This document shows positions 45,891-57,724 of a stretch of DNA of 64,000 nucleotides, one piece after another. The notes under the pieces are model-generated. The model ran no database searches. It saw only the letters and a program-made list of their open reading frames with translations, and had not been told where the DNA came from. The translations under genes were made by a program, and so were the position numbers. The DNA is from Paraescarpia echinospica (taxonomy: Eukaryota > Annelida > Polychaeta > Sabellida > Siboglinidae): positions 62,001 through 126,000 of the forward strand of contig JAHLWY010000215.1 of the NCBI GenBank assembly GCA_020002185.1, written 5' to 3'. Positions within the stretch are counted from its first letter, which is position 1. Each line of letters begins with the position of its first letter.

Positions 45891-45936
45891 TGTATTATAT
45901 ATATATATATGATATATATATATATATATATATAAT
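45891..45936. repeat. (TA)n microsatellite
   Basis: Interrupted TA array at the junction between the LINE fragment and the GPCR upstream block. Confidence 0.92.
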
Positions 45937-45939
45937 AGC

Positions 45940-46686
45940 GAAGGTTACACATATAAGCACACGAAAGTATAGTTACTTCCAATAGGGTCATCATACAAAA
46001 TAAAAAAAATGATAATGAAAATATATACAATAAATAAATATTATATAATAAGATGAGACAACATAAAAACGTGATTAAGCTACTAAGATTATGTAAATTA
46101 TTTAGACAAGGTCTATACACATGATACAATTACAATTACTGCGTTTATACAAAAACTACTTTGAAAATGTTAAGAAGTGAACTAACCATTTACTTCCTGA
46201 GCAAGCAGACGAGTAAAAAAACAGATTTTACCTGCTTAAAAAGTGTTTCGCTATTATCGCTCTTTCATAACAAAATAAACAATTAAATCATAAAGTGCAC
46301 ATAAAGTGTGATAAAGTGATTAAATATATTTTATGCTAAACGCCTTTCAGCTGAGGTAACCCACTTGTCTTCCGCTCGTTGTACGACGGCTGTCTTTCGT
46401 GGCCTATTGTTGTTGGAGAAACGGAGACGATAGTGGTTTATTGGCGTTGATAGATAGGACATACTGTTACTTTGTTCATTAAATTGACTTAATTAGCAAG
46501 TTAACAATTAACAATTTAAATTAACCCGTGGCTGCTACCTGCCGAGTTGAGGAGAGTCTTTTTGTCTGGGAAATTAAGACGATGGTTACAATCCTTTAAT
46601 TATATATACAGACACTCCTGAACATTGAGGCAAGACTGCTGCAGTGCAGTATGATTCGGCTTTCACAGTTTTCCAGATTAAACATT
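45940..46686 (+). promoter_or_regulatory. Distal upstream block of GPCR copy D
   Basis: Matches about 5600-6320 before copy A: GAGTTACTTCCAATGGGGTC against TAGTTACTTCCAATAGGGTC, and the CGCCTTTCAGCTGAGGTA region. No ORF is common to both. It likely includes regulatory DNA carried with the gene. Confidence 0.5.
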
Positions 46687-46688
46687 GC

Positions 46689-46915
46689 ATGACCTCTCAC
46701 TCTTCAACTTTTGTTGAATCAACCCAGGGGACAAACTGAACATTTACATCAATGCATGACCTCTCACTCTTCAACTTTCGTTGAACCAACCCAGGGGGTA
46801 AACCGAACATTTACGTCAATGACCTCTCACTCTTCAACTTTCGTTGAATCAACCCAGGGGACAAACTGAACATTTACGTCAATGCATAACCTCCCACTCG
46901 TCAACTTTCGTTGAA
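46689..46915. repeat. Tandem repeat, ~67-bp unit, 3-4 copies, specific to GPCR copy D
   Basis: Units begin at 46691, 46758, 46821 and (partial) 46888. The spacing is 67, 63 and 67. Each reads GACCTCTCACTCTTCAACTT, TCGTTGAA.CAACCCAGG, then ACATTTACGTCAATG. Copy A has only one unit-like sequence (about 6328-6360). The ORF from 46844 starts inside it. Confidence 0.92.
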
Positions 46916-47709
46916 CCAAGGCGTAATTATGAAACCTCTGCTGCATTCTTCATTGGCACAATCAAGTCTTGCTCGCAGGGCTGCTGCACAGATCAAAGCA
47001 TGAACATGAATCACGCAATGATTGATTATTTTCCACCTGCACTAGGTGAAATATGCGATACGTTCACTCTTCTAAATGCTAACTGCGCGAGTAGACAAAC
47101 GTTCAGGTGTCGTCATCGTATTACAAAGTTGGTGGACGTCATTGGCGTCGATTTGCATGCTCGTAGCACCGCTCAAACACAGATAATTGCATAACTGTCG
47201 TGACCCGTGATCAGCCGACTGTTTGCCTTCGTGAGGAATGAACGTTCGTCGTGGTGTCTGCGAAACGGGGAAGTTAGTGAAGATAATGTCAAGTCGAAAG
47301 ATAGTCACGCATGCACAAGTGCTGTAGCCCGATTCGATGTTAGAAGACGTCGACAAATGTTGTGCACTTTACTGTAAACTGTACGAACATACACGTGCAA
47401 AATATTTACAATGGGTACACCGAGCTAATATTCAACCAACACTTCCGAAAAGTGCAAGTCCAGACGTAACCTGCGGTACGGTATGAAGAATGAACGCAGA
47501 CAAGGCAAATAATAATAATTTCTTGGCTCAGCCTGCGTCGTATACATTTGAAATAGCACATATCGCTTAAAATTAGATGCAGAATTTTTTTTACTGATAT
47601 CAACAATAACGATTTATCTGTAATACACCGTACTCAATTCAAATAATATCAATTGAACTATTTAACTGTGTCATTGTTTCTTTGTATTTCTGCACATGTT
47701 TTTATTTTT

Positions 47710-47711
47710 AG
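47710..47711 (+). promoter_or_regulatory. Candidate 3' splice site before GPCR copy D
   Basis: TGTTTTTATTTTTAG ends at 47711, 15 bases before the ATG, and is also present before copy C. In copy A the same spot reads TTACTG, and a different AG 30 bases upstream has appeared instead. Confidence 0.5.
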
Positions 47712-47726
47712 TGGTCATCGACAAAC

Positions 47727-48752
47727 ATGGATTCGCTCATCTCGCCAAGTTTTCAGCAGGAAGGTTTGAACGTCTCTTTCATCAACTCCACTTTGCATCC
47801 TGTTGGTATGAATGTCAACGAGGATGCGAATAGTTTCTCCACCAAGGTAATTGACGTAGAGAGTTTCGCCACCTTCCTTATGTATGTGTTTGGTATACCA
47901 GGCAACCTGCTCATCCTTGCCGTGTACGCCTGCAAGATGACGTCATCCATCAGAGTATACATATTTGCTTTGGCCGTCGCTGATTTGGACGTTTGCGTTA
48001 GCGGAATGATCCTGACAAGATTCCCGCTCGACTTCATCAGCATACTGATTATTTCGTTCATCATGCGTACGTCGGCCGTGTTCTCCGCGTGTCTTCTGAC
48101 GTTCGTGTCGATAGAACGCCTGCTGGCGGTGAGGCGTCCTCACACGTTCAGTCTGAGTACACGACGGGCGAAGCGGGCGCTGGTCGTCAACGCTCTTACT
48201 GCCGCTCTCAGTGCTACGGTCCTAACAGTGGCACGAATCATCAAAAACAGGCTGTTGCTTAGTGTGTTTTCAGCGGTTCTTATATTAACAAACGTCTTGG
48301 TCATGATTGTTTGCTACTCGCTAATGGCACTGACGATGCTGATGAAAGTTAGATCTGCTCACAGGAATGTTGGCGGCCCAAGTATGACACCTGTTCCGGG
48401 ACCTGTTACTACTATCACGTATGAACTCACAAAGGGTACAGCCACTGGTAATATCACTACCAGTAAACAACGCCCAGAACTTGGTGGCAAAGCGACAACT
48501 TTGAAACAGACTAATGCATACAAAGGTGTGTCATTATTATTTATAATTACAGTAGTATTTTTAGCATGTTGGACACCGCGATGGCTGGCAGATGTTGGTT
48601 TTCGAGTTCCGGGAGATTTACAACGAGTGTTTTTCCTTAATTCCGTCGTCAATCCGTTCATCTACAGCGCCGTGGGCAGAATGTTTCGCGACGACTTCGG
48701 ACAGTTCTACAGACAGATTTGTTCCAAGTTGGCAACATGTCGCCATTGCTAG
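47727..48752 (+). CDS. Rhodopsin-like (class A) G-protein-coupled receptor, copy D
   Basis: An intact 341-residue receptor with an intronless coding region and about 80% identity to copy A by eye. N-terminal sequons are at N15 and N20. Landmarks are GIPGNLL (TM1, N60), LAVADLD (TM2, D86), SIERLLAVRRPH (E130-R131, in place of DRY), CYSLMAL (TM5), FLACWTP (TM6) and NPFIY (TM7). The tail ends CRHC. The third inner loop lost two residues relative to A (VPGP--VTTI). TM5, TM6 and TM7 are nearly unchanged between copies. Changes crowd into residues 91-125 (end of TM2, first outer loop, TM3) and the N-terminus, the likely ligand-facing parts. Like copy A it has no TM3 or ECL2 cysteine. Function is probably signalling at the cell surface; the ligand is unknown. 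Confidence 0.94.
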   Translation: MDSLISPSFQQEGLNVSFINSTLHPVGMNVNEDANSFSTKVIDVESFATFLMYVFGIPGNLLILAVYACKMTSSIRVYIFALAVADLDVCVSGMILTRFPLDFISILIISFIMRTSAVFSACLLTFVSIERLLAVRRPHTFSLSTRRAKRALVVNALTAALSATVLTVARIIKNRLLLSVFSAVLILTNVLVMIVCYSLMALTMLMKVRSAHRNVGGPSMTPVPGPVTTITYELTKGTATGNITTSKQRPELGGKATTLKQTNAYKGVSLLFIITVVFLACWTPRWLADVGFRVPGDLQRVFFLNSVVNPFIYSAVGRMFRDDFGQFYRQICSKLATCRHC

Positions 48753-49530
48753 GTATAATGCTTCGACAAAGACCGGTATCATATGACCACGTGCCTGGCA
48801 GTGTTCATGTGACATGGATTTTCTGTTGTAATGAAATGGATATGTTTTGACATTTACAAATGATTTGACGGGATGATACATAGCGACGTAGGAGGCTAGA
48901 TGGTTTTAATGGATATATCGTACTGTATTTAGATATGTTTCGACATTTATAAATGTGTATGTGGTATGTCACAATGTGACGTACCTTGCAGTGGCGTAGT
49001 TTCATAAATACATTGTATTGAATGTTACTGATATGTTGACATTTAGAACTGATGATATTATAGTGTATCAACAGGCGGATTACCCTTTGTGTTTCAGTAC
49101 GATTGTTTAGCTAGTGCATTGATTTATCTAGACAAATTCATACATTTAGAAATTATGAAGTTCTGATGCTGCGTACGTCATTGCTATGACGGGATATTTT
49201 GGACTATTAGTTCTTTATGAAATGGTTAATTAGTTTCGAACATATAGTTCGTTTATTCTGTTGTGTGCATTGCGTAAATGTGGGCGAAGTTCAAATCATG
49301 AAAGTGGCAATGTCGACTTTGACTTTATTATTATACGTATTACTAATGTGGTCATACGAGTTGTATGCGCTGTTTTTCTGAGGCTATGTTGTGTATATTA
49401 ATTGAATGCTACATGGAAAGCTGTTGAATAATTATACACTGAATAAAAGTAATCCCACTGTAAGAATATGTGCATTATTGCTGAATTATGGCGTTCTACA
49501 TGAGACCATGTCATAGTTGCTCAGGCCTAT
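48753..49530 (+). other. 3' UTR/flank of GPCR copy D with AATAAA at 49442
   Basis: Homologous to the 3' flanks of copy A and its pseudogene. AATAAA at 49442-49447 is about 690 bases past the stop and is kept at 10689-10694, so it is a reasonable polyadenylation signal. Minus-strand ORFs here are shadows. Confidence 0.5.
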
Positions 49531-50685
49531 AACTCGAGATGACGCTCGATTGAACAGGTCAGCCTGGGAGTGAAGTCTACATCGCTTTGAGTAATTGTAA
49601 AGACGGACTACTTTTTGCTCTTTATTAATACTGTTCGAGTAGCTATTGCATTTAAAAAATCACATTGTGGCTGCAATATGATACAGGACAAAAGTGTTTA
49701 GAGCGAGATGAGATGATCATCTATAGCACGAAATGATTGTTATGACAACGGGGCCCTTAATCAGGTTATGTTTCGGGGCCTGGATTCTCTAATGACTTTC
49801 GAATTTCTTAGCGACATTTTTATATAAAAATTACGTCAAAACAGCGCAAGTTACGATTTTTTCGCAAGTACTATTCTCGAAGCATTTACGATACGAATGT
49901 TCGCAAACATGGCGTATATTTCACCGTAAAGTTACGCCAACGCAAGATGTCGCGTAACTTTTTTGTTACGTTCGTGGTACTGCGATCAGATGGCGATTTC
50001 TCCGTTATCTAATGTTACAACGTCGACAAAATACATTAGTAAATTGTGTGTGATTCGATTACACTGATTGGTCTTTGTCAATTTTTATTGACCGCTATAA
50101 TTGCATAAATATTTTATTTGAAAGTGGCCGCCTCGCCTACGCTAACCAAGGCAAAATTCCTTTAAAAAAATAAACAAACGGGACCAGCCAATAAATGGGA
50201 CCGATTAGTAATTCAATGCAGTAATTTATATATTCATTGCGTGTTGTACAAGTATTTATCTTTAACGTTGAACAACACCAGAAACCACAATTTCTATTTA
50301 AAAAGTACGACAGTATTACATGCATGAATCCGATGGCATGAAAATATGTATATTCCAAAACAAAATGACACTATTTTTTTATATACAAAATATTTTAAAC
50401 CTGGATACGCTAATAAAATAAATATTACCATATAATACAGTTGTGCGGATGGTTGCAAATAAGTAATACAATAAATATATTGGGGGTTTTGCCAATTTCA
50501 TATATGAATGATGTTGTTCCTCCATATCTGCATAAAACCTAATGGGTACCTAGGCTCGGGTCCTACTTTCAGCGAAATGCTGCTTGGGAAATGCTATATC
50601 GAATGCACCAATATTATGACAACACTTGATTGATTGCACCATTTATTCAAGCTTTGGTAATTATATCCAACACAAACATGTACCA
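49531..50685. other. Non-coding spacer, no gene seen
   Basis: Unique-looking AT-rich DNA with the homopolymer-broken ORF 50137-50358, which has no recognisable domain. It ends at a large AT palindrome. Confidence 0.4.
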
Positions 50686-50900
50686 TTATATATATATATA
50701 TATATATATACATGTGTAACATTATAATTATACATAGGTATATATACATAGTATATATATATATATTATATATATATATCTATATATATATAATATAAAT
50801 GTATATATATATATATATAATATATGTATATACTATGTATATATACCTATGTATAATTATAATGTTACACATGTATATATATATATATATATATATATAA
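50686..50900. repeat. AT-rich palindrome (cruciform-capable) with 46-bp perfect arms
   Basis: Arms 50710-50755 and 50829-50874 are exact inverted copies (start ACATGTGTAACATTATAATT, end AATTATAATGTTACACATGT). (TA)n flanks extend the pairing on both sides. The centre is nearly pure TA. The minus-strand ORF across it is an artefact. Confidence 0.93.
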
Positions 50901-50999
50901 TGTATATACATGTTTGACTACAGCTACTTGCTTCATAAATTTCCTTATTATAGTTTTTGAGCGATCTTAATGTCACACGATTGTGTTGATTAGCAGGAA

Positions 51000-51690
51000 T
51001 GTTCTTACATTTGCGTGTACAATGTATTAATTGGTGGTCACATTTCATCAGGGTCTGAGATGAGGATGAGATCTAAGATGGTGGATTGTGTACTGGTAAT
51101 CCTTGTAGGTGTGTTAATAAGCTGGGTCATACCAAACATAGACATATAATGCTTCAGTAACACATGCAACTGATTGGTGTGAGTATTCAGGTGAGAGTAG
51201 TCAACGTTATAGGCACCCATTAATGATGAATTCTTGGTTGGTGAAAGAATTACATTCCATGCAGCATTGTTCGAGTATATTAAACAAGTCCATCTGTTTG
51301 GGTGGACGGTAGCATGCACCAATTAAAATAGGTTTGGTCTTAGGTAAATACAGTTCAGCCCAGACAGTTTCTAGATTAGTATATATATCGTCTCTCGGTT
51401 TGAAAGCAATGTCACTTCTAATGTAGATACATACACCACCGCCCTCGCGATTCCTGTCGCGCCGGAGAATAGTATAGTCAGTGATTTCAATTTCCGAGTC
51501 TGTGACCGACGCATCTAACCAAGACTCGGTGATGCCGATCACCGCAACTTTAGTGTTAGCTGCGAGAACTCTCAGATCGTCAAGTTTCGGCAGAAGACTG
51601 CGAGAGTTCAAATGAACAAAGTTGAGACCCTTTGACCGTAAACATTCAAAGTCAAGGAGTCTTTCACTTGATGACTGGTCAGCGGGGTCA
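51000..51690 (-). mobile_element. LINE endonuclease fragment (L2/CR1-like)
   Basis: On the minus strand: GLNFVHLNSRSLLPKLDDL, then VIGITESWLDASVTDSEIEI, RRDRNREGGGVCIYIRSDIA, and KPILIGACYRPPKQ. After a shift at about 51210 comes YNVDYSHLNTHTNQL and LINTPTRITSTQSTILDLIL. This covers nearly the whole APE-type nuclease up to the segment before SDH. No RT follows; the sequence stops at the AT palindrome. It is the cleanest endonuclease of its family in the window. Confidence 0.85.
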
Positions 51691-51889
51691 CCAACAGTGA
51701 CTGCTGTGGATGCATCAATAGATTAAGTAAGTTGTTCTAATTGCTAAAATAAATAAATACTTATGTTAAAATACAACTTAAATATGTTCTTTGTGATGTA
51801 AAAATATATCAAAATATATAAAGATGAATAGAGAATAATATTAATACGGTCATTGAAACCGTGTACACATTATATAAAAATGTGGGCTT

Positions 51890-52300
51890 TTAAAGCCGTC
51901 TTGACTGATTGACGTTTTTGAAGTAACAGTAGTCGGCAGAGTATTCGATATTGTAGCGACAGCGTGAACGAATACGCAGTCCTCTGGCTTTCGTTCGTGA
52001 TATCTCAACCATAAGACTGCTCAGCAGAACGAAGACTTCTGTCCGGTTTGTGGATGGACACAAGTGTCTGCATGTATGGTGGCGATAGTTCAGCATTCAA
52101 TACCTTATATGTGAATTCTGCTGTTTTTGTAGGTAATCCGTTGCTGGACAGGCAGACAATGGATTTGGCGCAGTAGTGGTAACGCACTGTCGCATCGCGC
52201 ACACCGAGTTACTAGACGAACCACAGCATTCTGTAGTCGCTGCGGCCTGCCGATGTTCTAGGCAGAGGTGCCAAACAAAAGCGAATTGCAGTAGTTTACG
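51890..52300 (-). mobile_element. LINE RT C-terminus (unit 2 copy)
   Basis: Third copy of the fragment at 33017-34140 (SSNGLPTKTAEFTYK, VSIHKPDRSLRSAEQ). It is followed by the same host DNA and the GTCTC-rich element as in unit 1, which fixes the unit 1 to unit 2 alignment here. Confidence 0.78.
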
Positions 52301-52447
52301 GGTGACGTAATCGTTGCATTGACAACACGTTCTGTTGTCTACTGTGGCAGGTAACCGTAAATTTAGCCGAAGTTACATAAATACAGTGAATAGGTATTAA
52401 TTGTACGATAAATCTGCTGAGTCATGTCAAGGTATTTGTATAAAGTA

Positions 52448-53580
52448 GCCCGCACACTAATTAGACTCGCACGAGACGCGGTCGAGACGCAACAGTCTCG
52501 ACCGTGTCCCGAGCGGGTGGAGCGAATTTCGAGCATCTAACATAGCTGATATTTTGAGATCGTCCTCACCTCGTCTCCTCCGTGCCTTGTCTCAAGACTT
52601 GGTGTGCGGGTGCTTAACGTCGAGTTGCGGTCGAGACAAGATGGAGCAGTTCCACATGCTAGTAATGACCTGGCCTGGAGTCACATGGTAGGACGTAGGT
52701 CCTAGAAATGTGCAGATTCAGAGGGCAGCCCATAGAGTGAGGACCCACATTTTGAGGAAAAATATGTTCATTTACAATTAAAATATAATAATTGGTTCAA
52801 AATCACGTTCTAAGCGTCACCTAAATGCAGCTTTTGATGTGTTTTGTCAAAAAAACATGATTGGAAGAGCAAGCATACCTTCCATCCTAATTTCCACGCC
52901 GATTCTCTTTTGGATAACAAAAATGTGCGTTTATGACTTAAATACGGATTAGTTGGCTAAACTCAACCATGTTCTAAAATTACATATTTTCTAGAGTTTG
53001 GCATAAAAATAATGCACGGGAAGGGAACACCCCACCCCACAGTGTGTTCTATTTTGTTCAGCAAATGGTGGATTTACAAACAAAATATACACCAACTTGC
53101 TGAAAAACATGTTCTTAGGGTCACAAAATTGCACCTTTTTAAGTGTTTTTTGTTGTCTAAAAATTCAGCTCTCCCACACACACACACATATACTGTGTGT
53201 GTTTCTTTTATGGCAAGGAAATTGTATTATTTGCAAAAATAAATCGAATATCCTGTATCATCTATTGCGTATCTTCGCGCAACCCAAGGGAGAACACATA
53301 ATCTTTTTCAGGGATTGGTTTATTTCACCGTGTACTTTCAAAATGAGCAATACAACCTTTGTCATTTTAGTTTTGCATTCCCCGTGTGTCCAAATGAGCG
53401 CGCGCATCAACCCGTCTTGCCTGTAGACGCATTATAGTCTCCTTGGTGTGCGGGCACATCATGTCGGGAAGATTGGAGACTCGCAAGAAACGCGTCGAGA
53501 CGAGATGCTCGTGAGGCGTTCAAGACGCATCGAAAATCCGTCTGGACCGCGTCTCGAGCGAGTTTCCTTGGTGTGCGGAC
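52448..53580. mobile_element. Candidate DNA element with GTCTC-rich inverted ends (unit 2 copy)
   Basis: Ends GCCCGCACACTAATTAGACT (52448) and, on the minus strand, GTCCGCACACCAAGGAAACT (53580). It is 1.13 kb long without the LINE nested in the unit 1 copy. Internal bases 53040-53450 match 37380-37900, including a CACACACA..TACTGTGTGTG inverted stretch. No coding capacity. Confidence 0.5.
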
Positions 53581-53929
53581 CACTTAGGTAGATCCCAAGA
53601 ACTCTCACCCATTCGGCAGCACAACCGACTTCGGACCCAACGCGCACATGCAGTCCAGCGACCAAATCAGATGTCGACCTGTTTATGCATCGTTTATCAG
53701 CAAGTAGTTGAACGTCGTCCAGTGTATGTTGTCCTTGCACTGCTCGACACGATGCATAACGGTCGTAAGAAAAATTACATTCGATTCAAAGTGACATAAC
53801 AATTATATGTCATCGGCATGACACTTTAAACATTATGTTTTCGAAATATATAACCGATCGGTTGCATATATAAGAAAAACGGTACGACTCAACCTAGCGT
53901 AATACAACTCCGGCTAGGCCACAGCGCCG

Positions 53930-55140
53930 TTGTAGATGATAAAGAAGTATTGTATGTCGATTATATCGAAAGCAGCGCGTGGATCAATGAGCATGATAAT
54001 ATTGCCTTGTCGACGGTCAAGGGCCGTTCTAATATCGTTGACCACCCAAAATAGAGCGGTCTCTGTTGAATGATTTATTTTGTCTGCAGATCGAAAAGGA
54101 CCAGACAGTGACTGATCGTCAGTCTGGTTGCCACTATCTATACAAGTTCTTAGAGAGCTGTGATAGATGGCAGACTGTGCGGTAGTTGCTTATCGTGTTT
54201 TTGCACAGAAATGGTTTCTTCAGTAATTGGTGCACAAGACCACGCTTCAACTCAATCGGCATCACTTCTTCCGTTAAGCATACTGACAGCAGTGATAGCA
54301 AGTTCGTGAATGTTTTGCTTAACACGATCAGAGGACAGCGGATCAAATGCGCATGTTTACGTGAACGCTTTATATGCACGCCTGTGCACAAGACCACGCT
54401 CCAACTTGGTGGGACAGTACAGGTGCACTTTGGTGGTTACAAGCGATAACGTCGATGTTGAACTCGTCTATTTAAGCGAAGTTAGCTTCGTATTCGGTTA
54501 TACGCGTGTGTTATCAGCATTTTTCAATCTGTCCTGGTAGTACTTCGTCTTAGTGAGATATATAATATTATTGCACTCACCGCGTGTAGCAACAACCATT
54601 TGGCGATGGACGTCCAGTTTCGAACGGCTCCACAACAAATTCATCTGTCGCCGTTGTGTTCTCCCATCGTCAATGTCACTGTTATACCACGGATCGTGTT
54701 TGTGAGTTCGGACGATAGTCGGACGTACAGGCGCGAGCGTCTCTATGACTTTTTTTTTCTTATATCATTGTTGTAGCGTGACACAAATTCCACAGCGTTT
54801 GTTCTTAATGCAACAGTGTCTGGCAAATCACACGTTGTTTCTACGTCGTGGTTGGATGTGTCAGCGTCAAACAAGCGGTAGTTATGCTTCAGTATTGCTG
54901 TTGGTGTCTTGGGAGGTCTCGTGACATCAATGGCACGGCGCACGACGGGATGATCAGTTGTAGAAAACGAAACAACTAGCAGAGCAGTGGCAAGATTGTG
55001 GTCATGGTGCGTAATTACGAAACTAAGTGTGTGACCAGGTGAATGTGTAGCTTCATGGACATGCTGGACAAGATTGAGGGAATTAAGTAGCTGAAGTATT
55101 GGTCGTTTTTCAGTTTTAACGCCATATTTGATGTTACTAA
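53930..55140 (-). mobile_element. LINE endonuclease end, linker and RT start (unit 2 copy)
   Basis: On the minus strand from 55140: LLNSLNLVQHVHEATHSPGH (end of endonuclease; read across a shift), TALLVVSFSTTDHPVVRRAI, ALRTNAVEFVSRYNNDI, APVRPTIVRTHKHDPWYNSD, SRSKLDVHRQMVVAT, KTKYYQDRLKNAD. Then 54397-54134 GVHIKRSRK...SLLSVCLTEEVMPIELKRG and, at about 53940-54030, NDIRTALDRRQGNIIMLIDP with AAFDIID (motif A). It is a single old element broken many times. The unit 1 copy is 38118-39306. Confidence 0.75.
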
Positions 55141-57440
55141 ATAATCAACCGACCATGTCACAATTGTTACTTAGTAATTATGGTAGTGTATTAATTGTCC
55201 ATTTGTAGTTATTGTTTGCACGCTGTATGTACAACAATCAGACTACCATTTTCAGTGGTTGGCAGCGACCAGTTACTCAGCTTATTTTACTTGATCAAAC
55301 CATTGTGATCGCATATAAACTGGTACCAGCTTTGGCGTTGCTGCCTGCCAGGAATTGCACATATTGCATATTATTTATTATTCATTTATGTTATGTATTA
55401 TTCAATTCCGAAATAAAGCATTCATTCGTTCATTTCTGTTCCTTCATGGTGCTTCACGTTTACATGTTGGATATGCGTGATGAATCACAGCTATTCTGTT
55501 AATTTACAAGTGATGAGCTTTTTGTGAATGAATCAAGTTCGTCTCCAGGTGCAGCGGAACATTGGTACTTCTAAGTTCGGTCTTTGCATTACAAAAGCAG
55601 CGTGGTTGACGTACGTCAACTAAGGTCGTAATACAACAATGTGCATTGGCACCATCATCAGTTGCATGTGTGTCTATTACACCGCTCAAAGGAAAATCGT
55701 TTAATGATACAAATAGAATTTTACAGTATACCTTGTATGACAAACTACATTTTGATACTAAATGTCAATTCAGCAATTGCCTTTATTTCATTACGTTGAC
55801 AACACTTCTGAGGAAATACGCTACTTGCTGATAGCATGTATTTCGTATCACTAAGAAGGTTAATTAAATAACTTAGTTATAATAATCTAGTGTAAGTCAT
55901 CCAGTGAAAAATGTCATCAAAGTCATTTGTAAGTTGTGTGTTGAGCAATTATTATCAGGAGAAGACAATGAAATGTAGTCGTGTGCATCATCTGCATGCA
56001 TATATATGGCGACTAAAGTTGAGACTCTTTATAGCTGGGCTCAATGGGATTACGTTGAGAACATTTCAAATCCCGAAGAACAACACTTGAAATAGGTAGT
56101 GTATATATATAGGCAATTCCCAATATGTACACACATTAGCTATCTGCTAGATGTGAAGAAAACTAACTCATAATCATGCCATATACATCATATTACAAAG
56201 ACAACGGTTAATGATCTAGTTTGCATGTTAGTCATCACATTTCTACTATCTTCATGCCCAAAAGTGGCTGCATTACAAACAATCCACCTTCCAATAAAAA
56301 GCTTCATCCTTTGGCCAATTTCAATTCTCAAACTGCATTGAACTTGTGTTGGTTATTGCATAAATGAAGGTATGAACGCAGCGCATACTGCATTTTATGC
56401 ATTGGTGAGGACAGGCCTAGTGTGGGTATTGAGATAAGTGGCCGAGGCGATACTTACTTCCAGCTGTAGGGCTTTGTGAAACCACCCAGCCCCTTCAGCC
56501 AATCACGCCTTCAGCCAAATCACGACTTGTCAGAATTAGGCCCCAGCCTTTGAATTGGATTAGCGGTTAAGCCGCCACTTCTGCGTTGGGTAGATGTGTG
56601 TCATGTCGTGTATATCCTGATACTTCTAAATTCGCCCTCCTCTCTACCATTCTGCCTAGGCACGTTTAGTTAAACAACTATTGTACACCACTGATAGAAA
56701 AGAAGTTGGAAAATGTCGTATCGCTTTCCCCAATTCTTGAATGTGTTGGGTTTTGGTTCGTCGACAAGCTTTTTGTTTTGCAAACGGTACATATATTTTC
56801 CTGATGTTTATACAAGATAGGCGGAATGGCTCCACCTTTTTGTAATTACATGTGCCTATTGGTGGTTGAATGTTCGTATTGTTTCCTTTGGTTTATATTC
56901 GTAATGTTTTTTATATCTCTATAGCGACAAGTAATGTATGTCTGTAATATTATCGTCATGTTGTAGGAATGGGTGCCTGAGAAACTTTGATGGGGCTGTA
57001 CAAAGGTTCAGTTTCCCATCTGGTTTGCACGTTTTTATGCCCAAAAAGTGGCAGCATTAGAAGCAATCCTATCTTCCAATAAAAAAGTCATCCTTTGGCC
57101 AATTTCAATTCTCAAACTACATTGGACTTGTGTTGGTTATTGCATAAACGTTATTACGCGTCTTCGCCCAACGAATTTTGAAAGCTGATAGGTTATGTAT
57201 GGACGTGTCATTTCCATCATGTTCCACTTTGCTTATAGCATGAATTTGATCACACTTGTTTGTGAAGTTTCGAATCCTACTGCATTGTTACACGCTAGTC
57301 TCGGAGTTGAAACGTCACTCTCTTCACCATTAAAGGAGTATCACTATGGTCACAGCAAGCTTATCCTCAACTCAGTAGATGGTCGGCACACGATGACTCA
57401 ATAATGAGTCAGTGTTCGTCAGTAGGCTTAGCACCGCTAA
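55140..57440. repeat. Duplicated non-coding segment; right part inverted relative to unit 1
   Basis: 55140-55650 matches 40500-41120 directly. 55870-57440 matches 41230-42420 as reverse complement. 56270-56360 and 57040-57140 are themselves direct copies (CCAAAAAGTGGC.GCATTA, CCTTTGGCCAATTTCAATTC). No gene is supported in it; the ORF 57195-57404 does not carry over as a reading frame in the unit 1 copy. Confidence 0.6.
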
Positions 57441-57724
57441 TAAACACGCACATAAAAGCTAATGATGTCTTTGACATACCCACATGTTGTAATGCGACAG
57501 ATGCACGTAAAGGTAATTATACTCACAACATTAACATTGAGAAAACAAACAAACTTTAATCTGTAGCTGCTACGCACATAGCCAATAGACAAACAGTGTA
57601 CACTCATACTATGGAATGTTATTATATTCACCCCGAACTAACATAAATAGGTTATCTTTCTGACAATAATTTCAACTTCATTGGGCGTATTTTGCTTGCA
57701 AAAGTACATAAATGCACACGTATA

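Noticed and set aside
45863..46129. 88-residue minus-strand hydrophobic ORF
   Set aside because: It crosses a (TA)n array and AT-rich DNA; the hydrophobic residues come from T-rich codons, and no copy before GPCR A keeps it.
57195..57404. 69-residue ORF as a gene
   Set aside because: It lies in the inverted duplicate segment and its partner at 41.3-41.5 kb shows no corresponding open frame.
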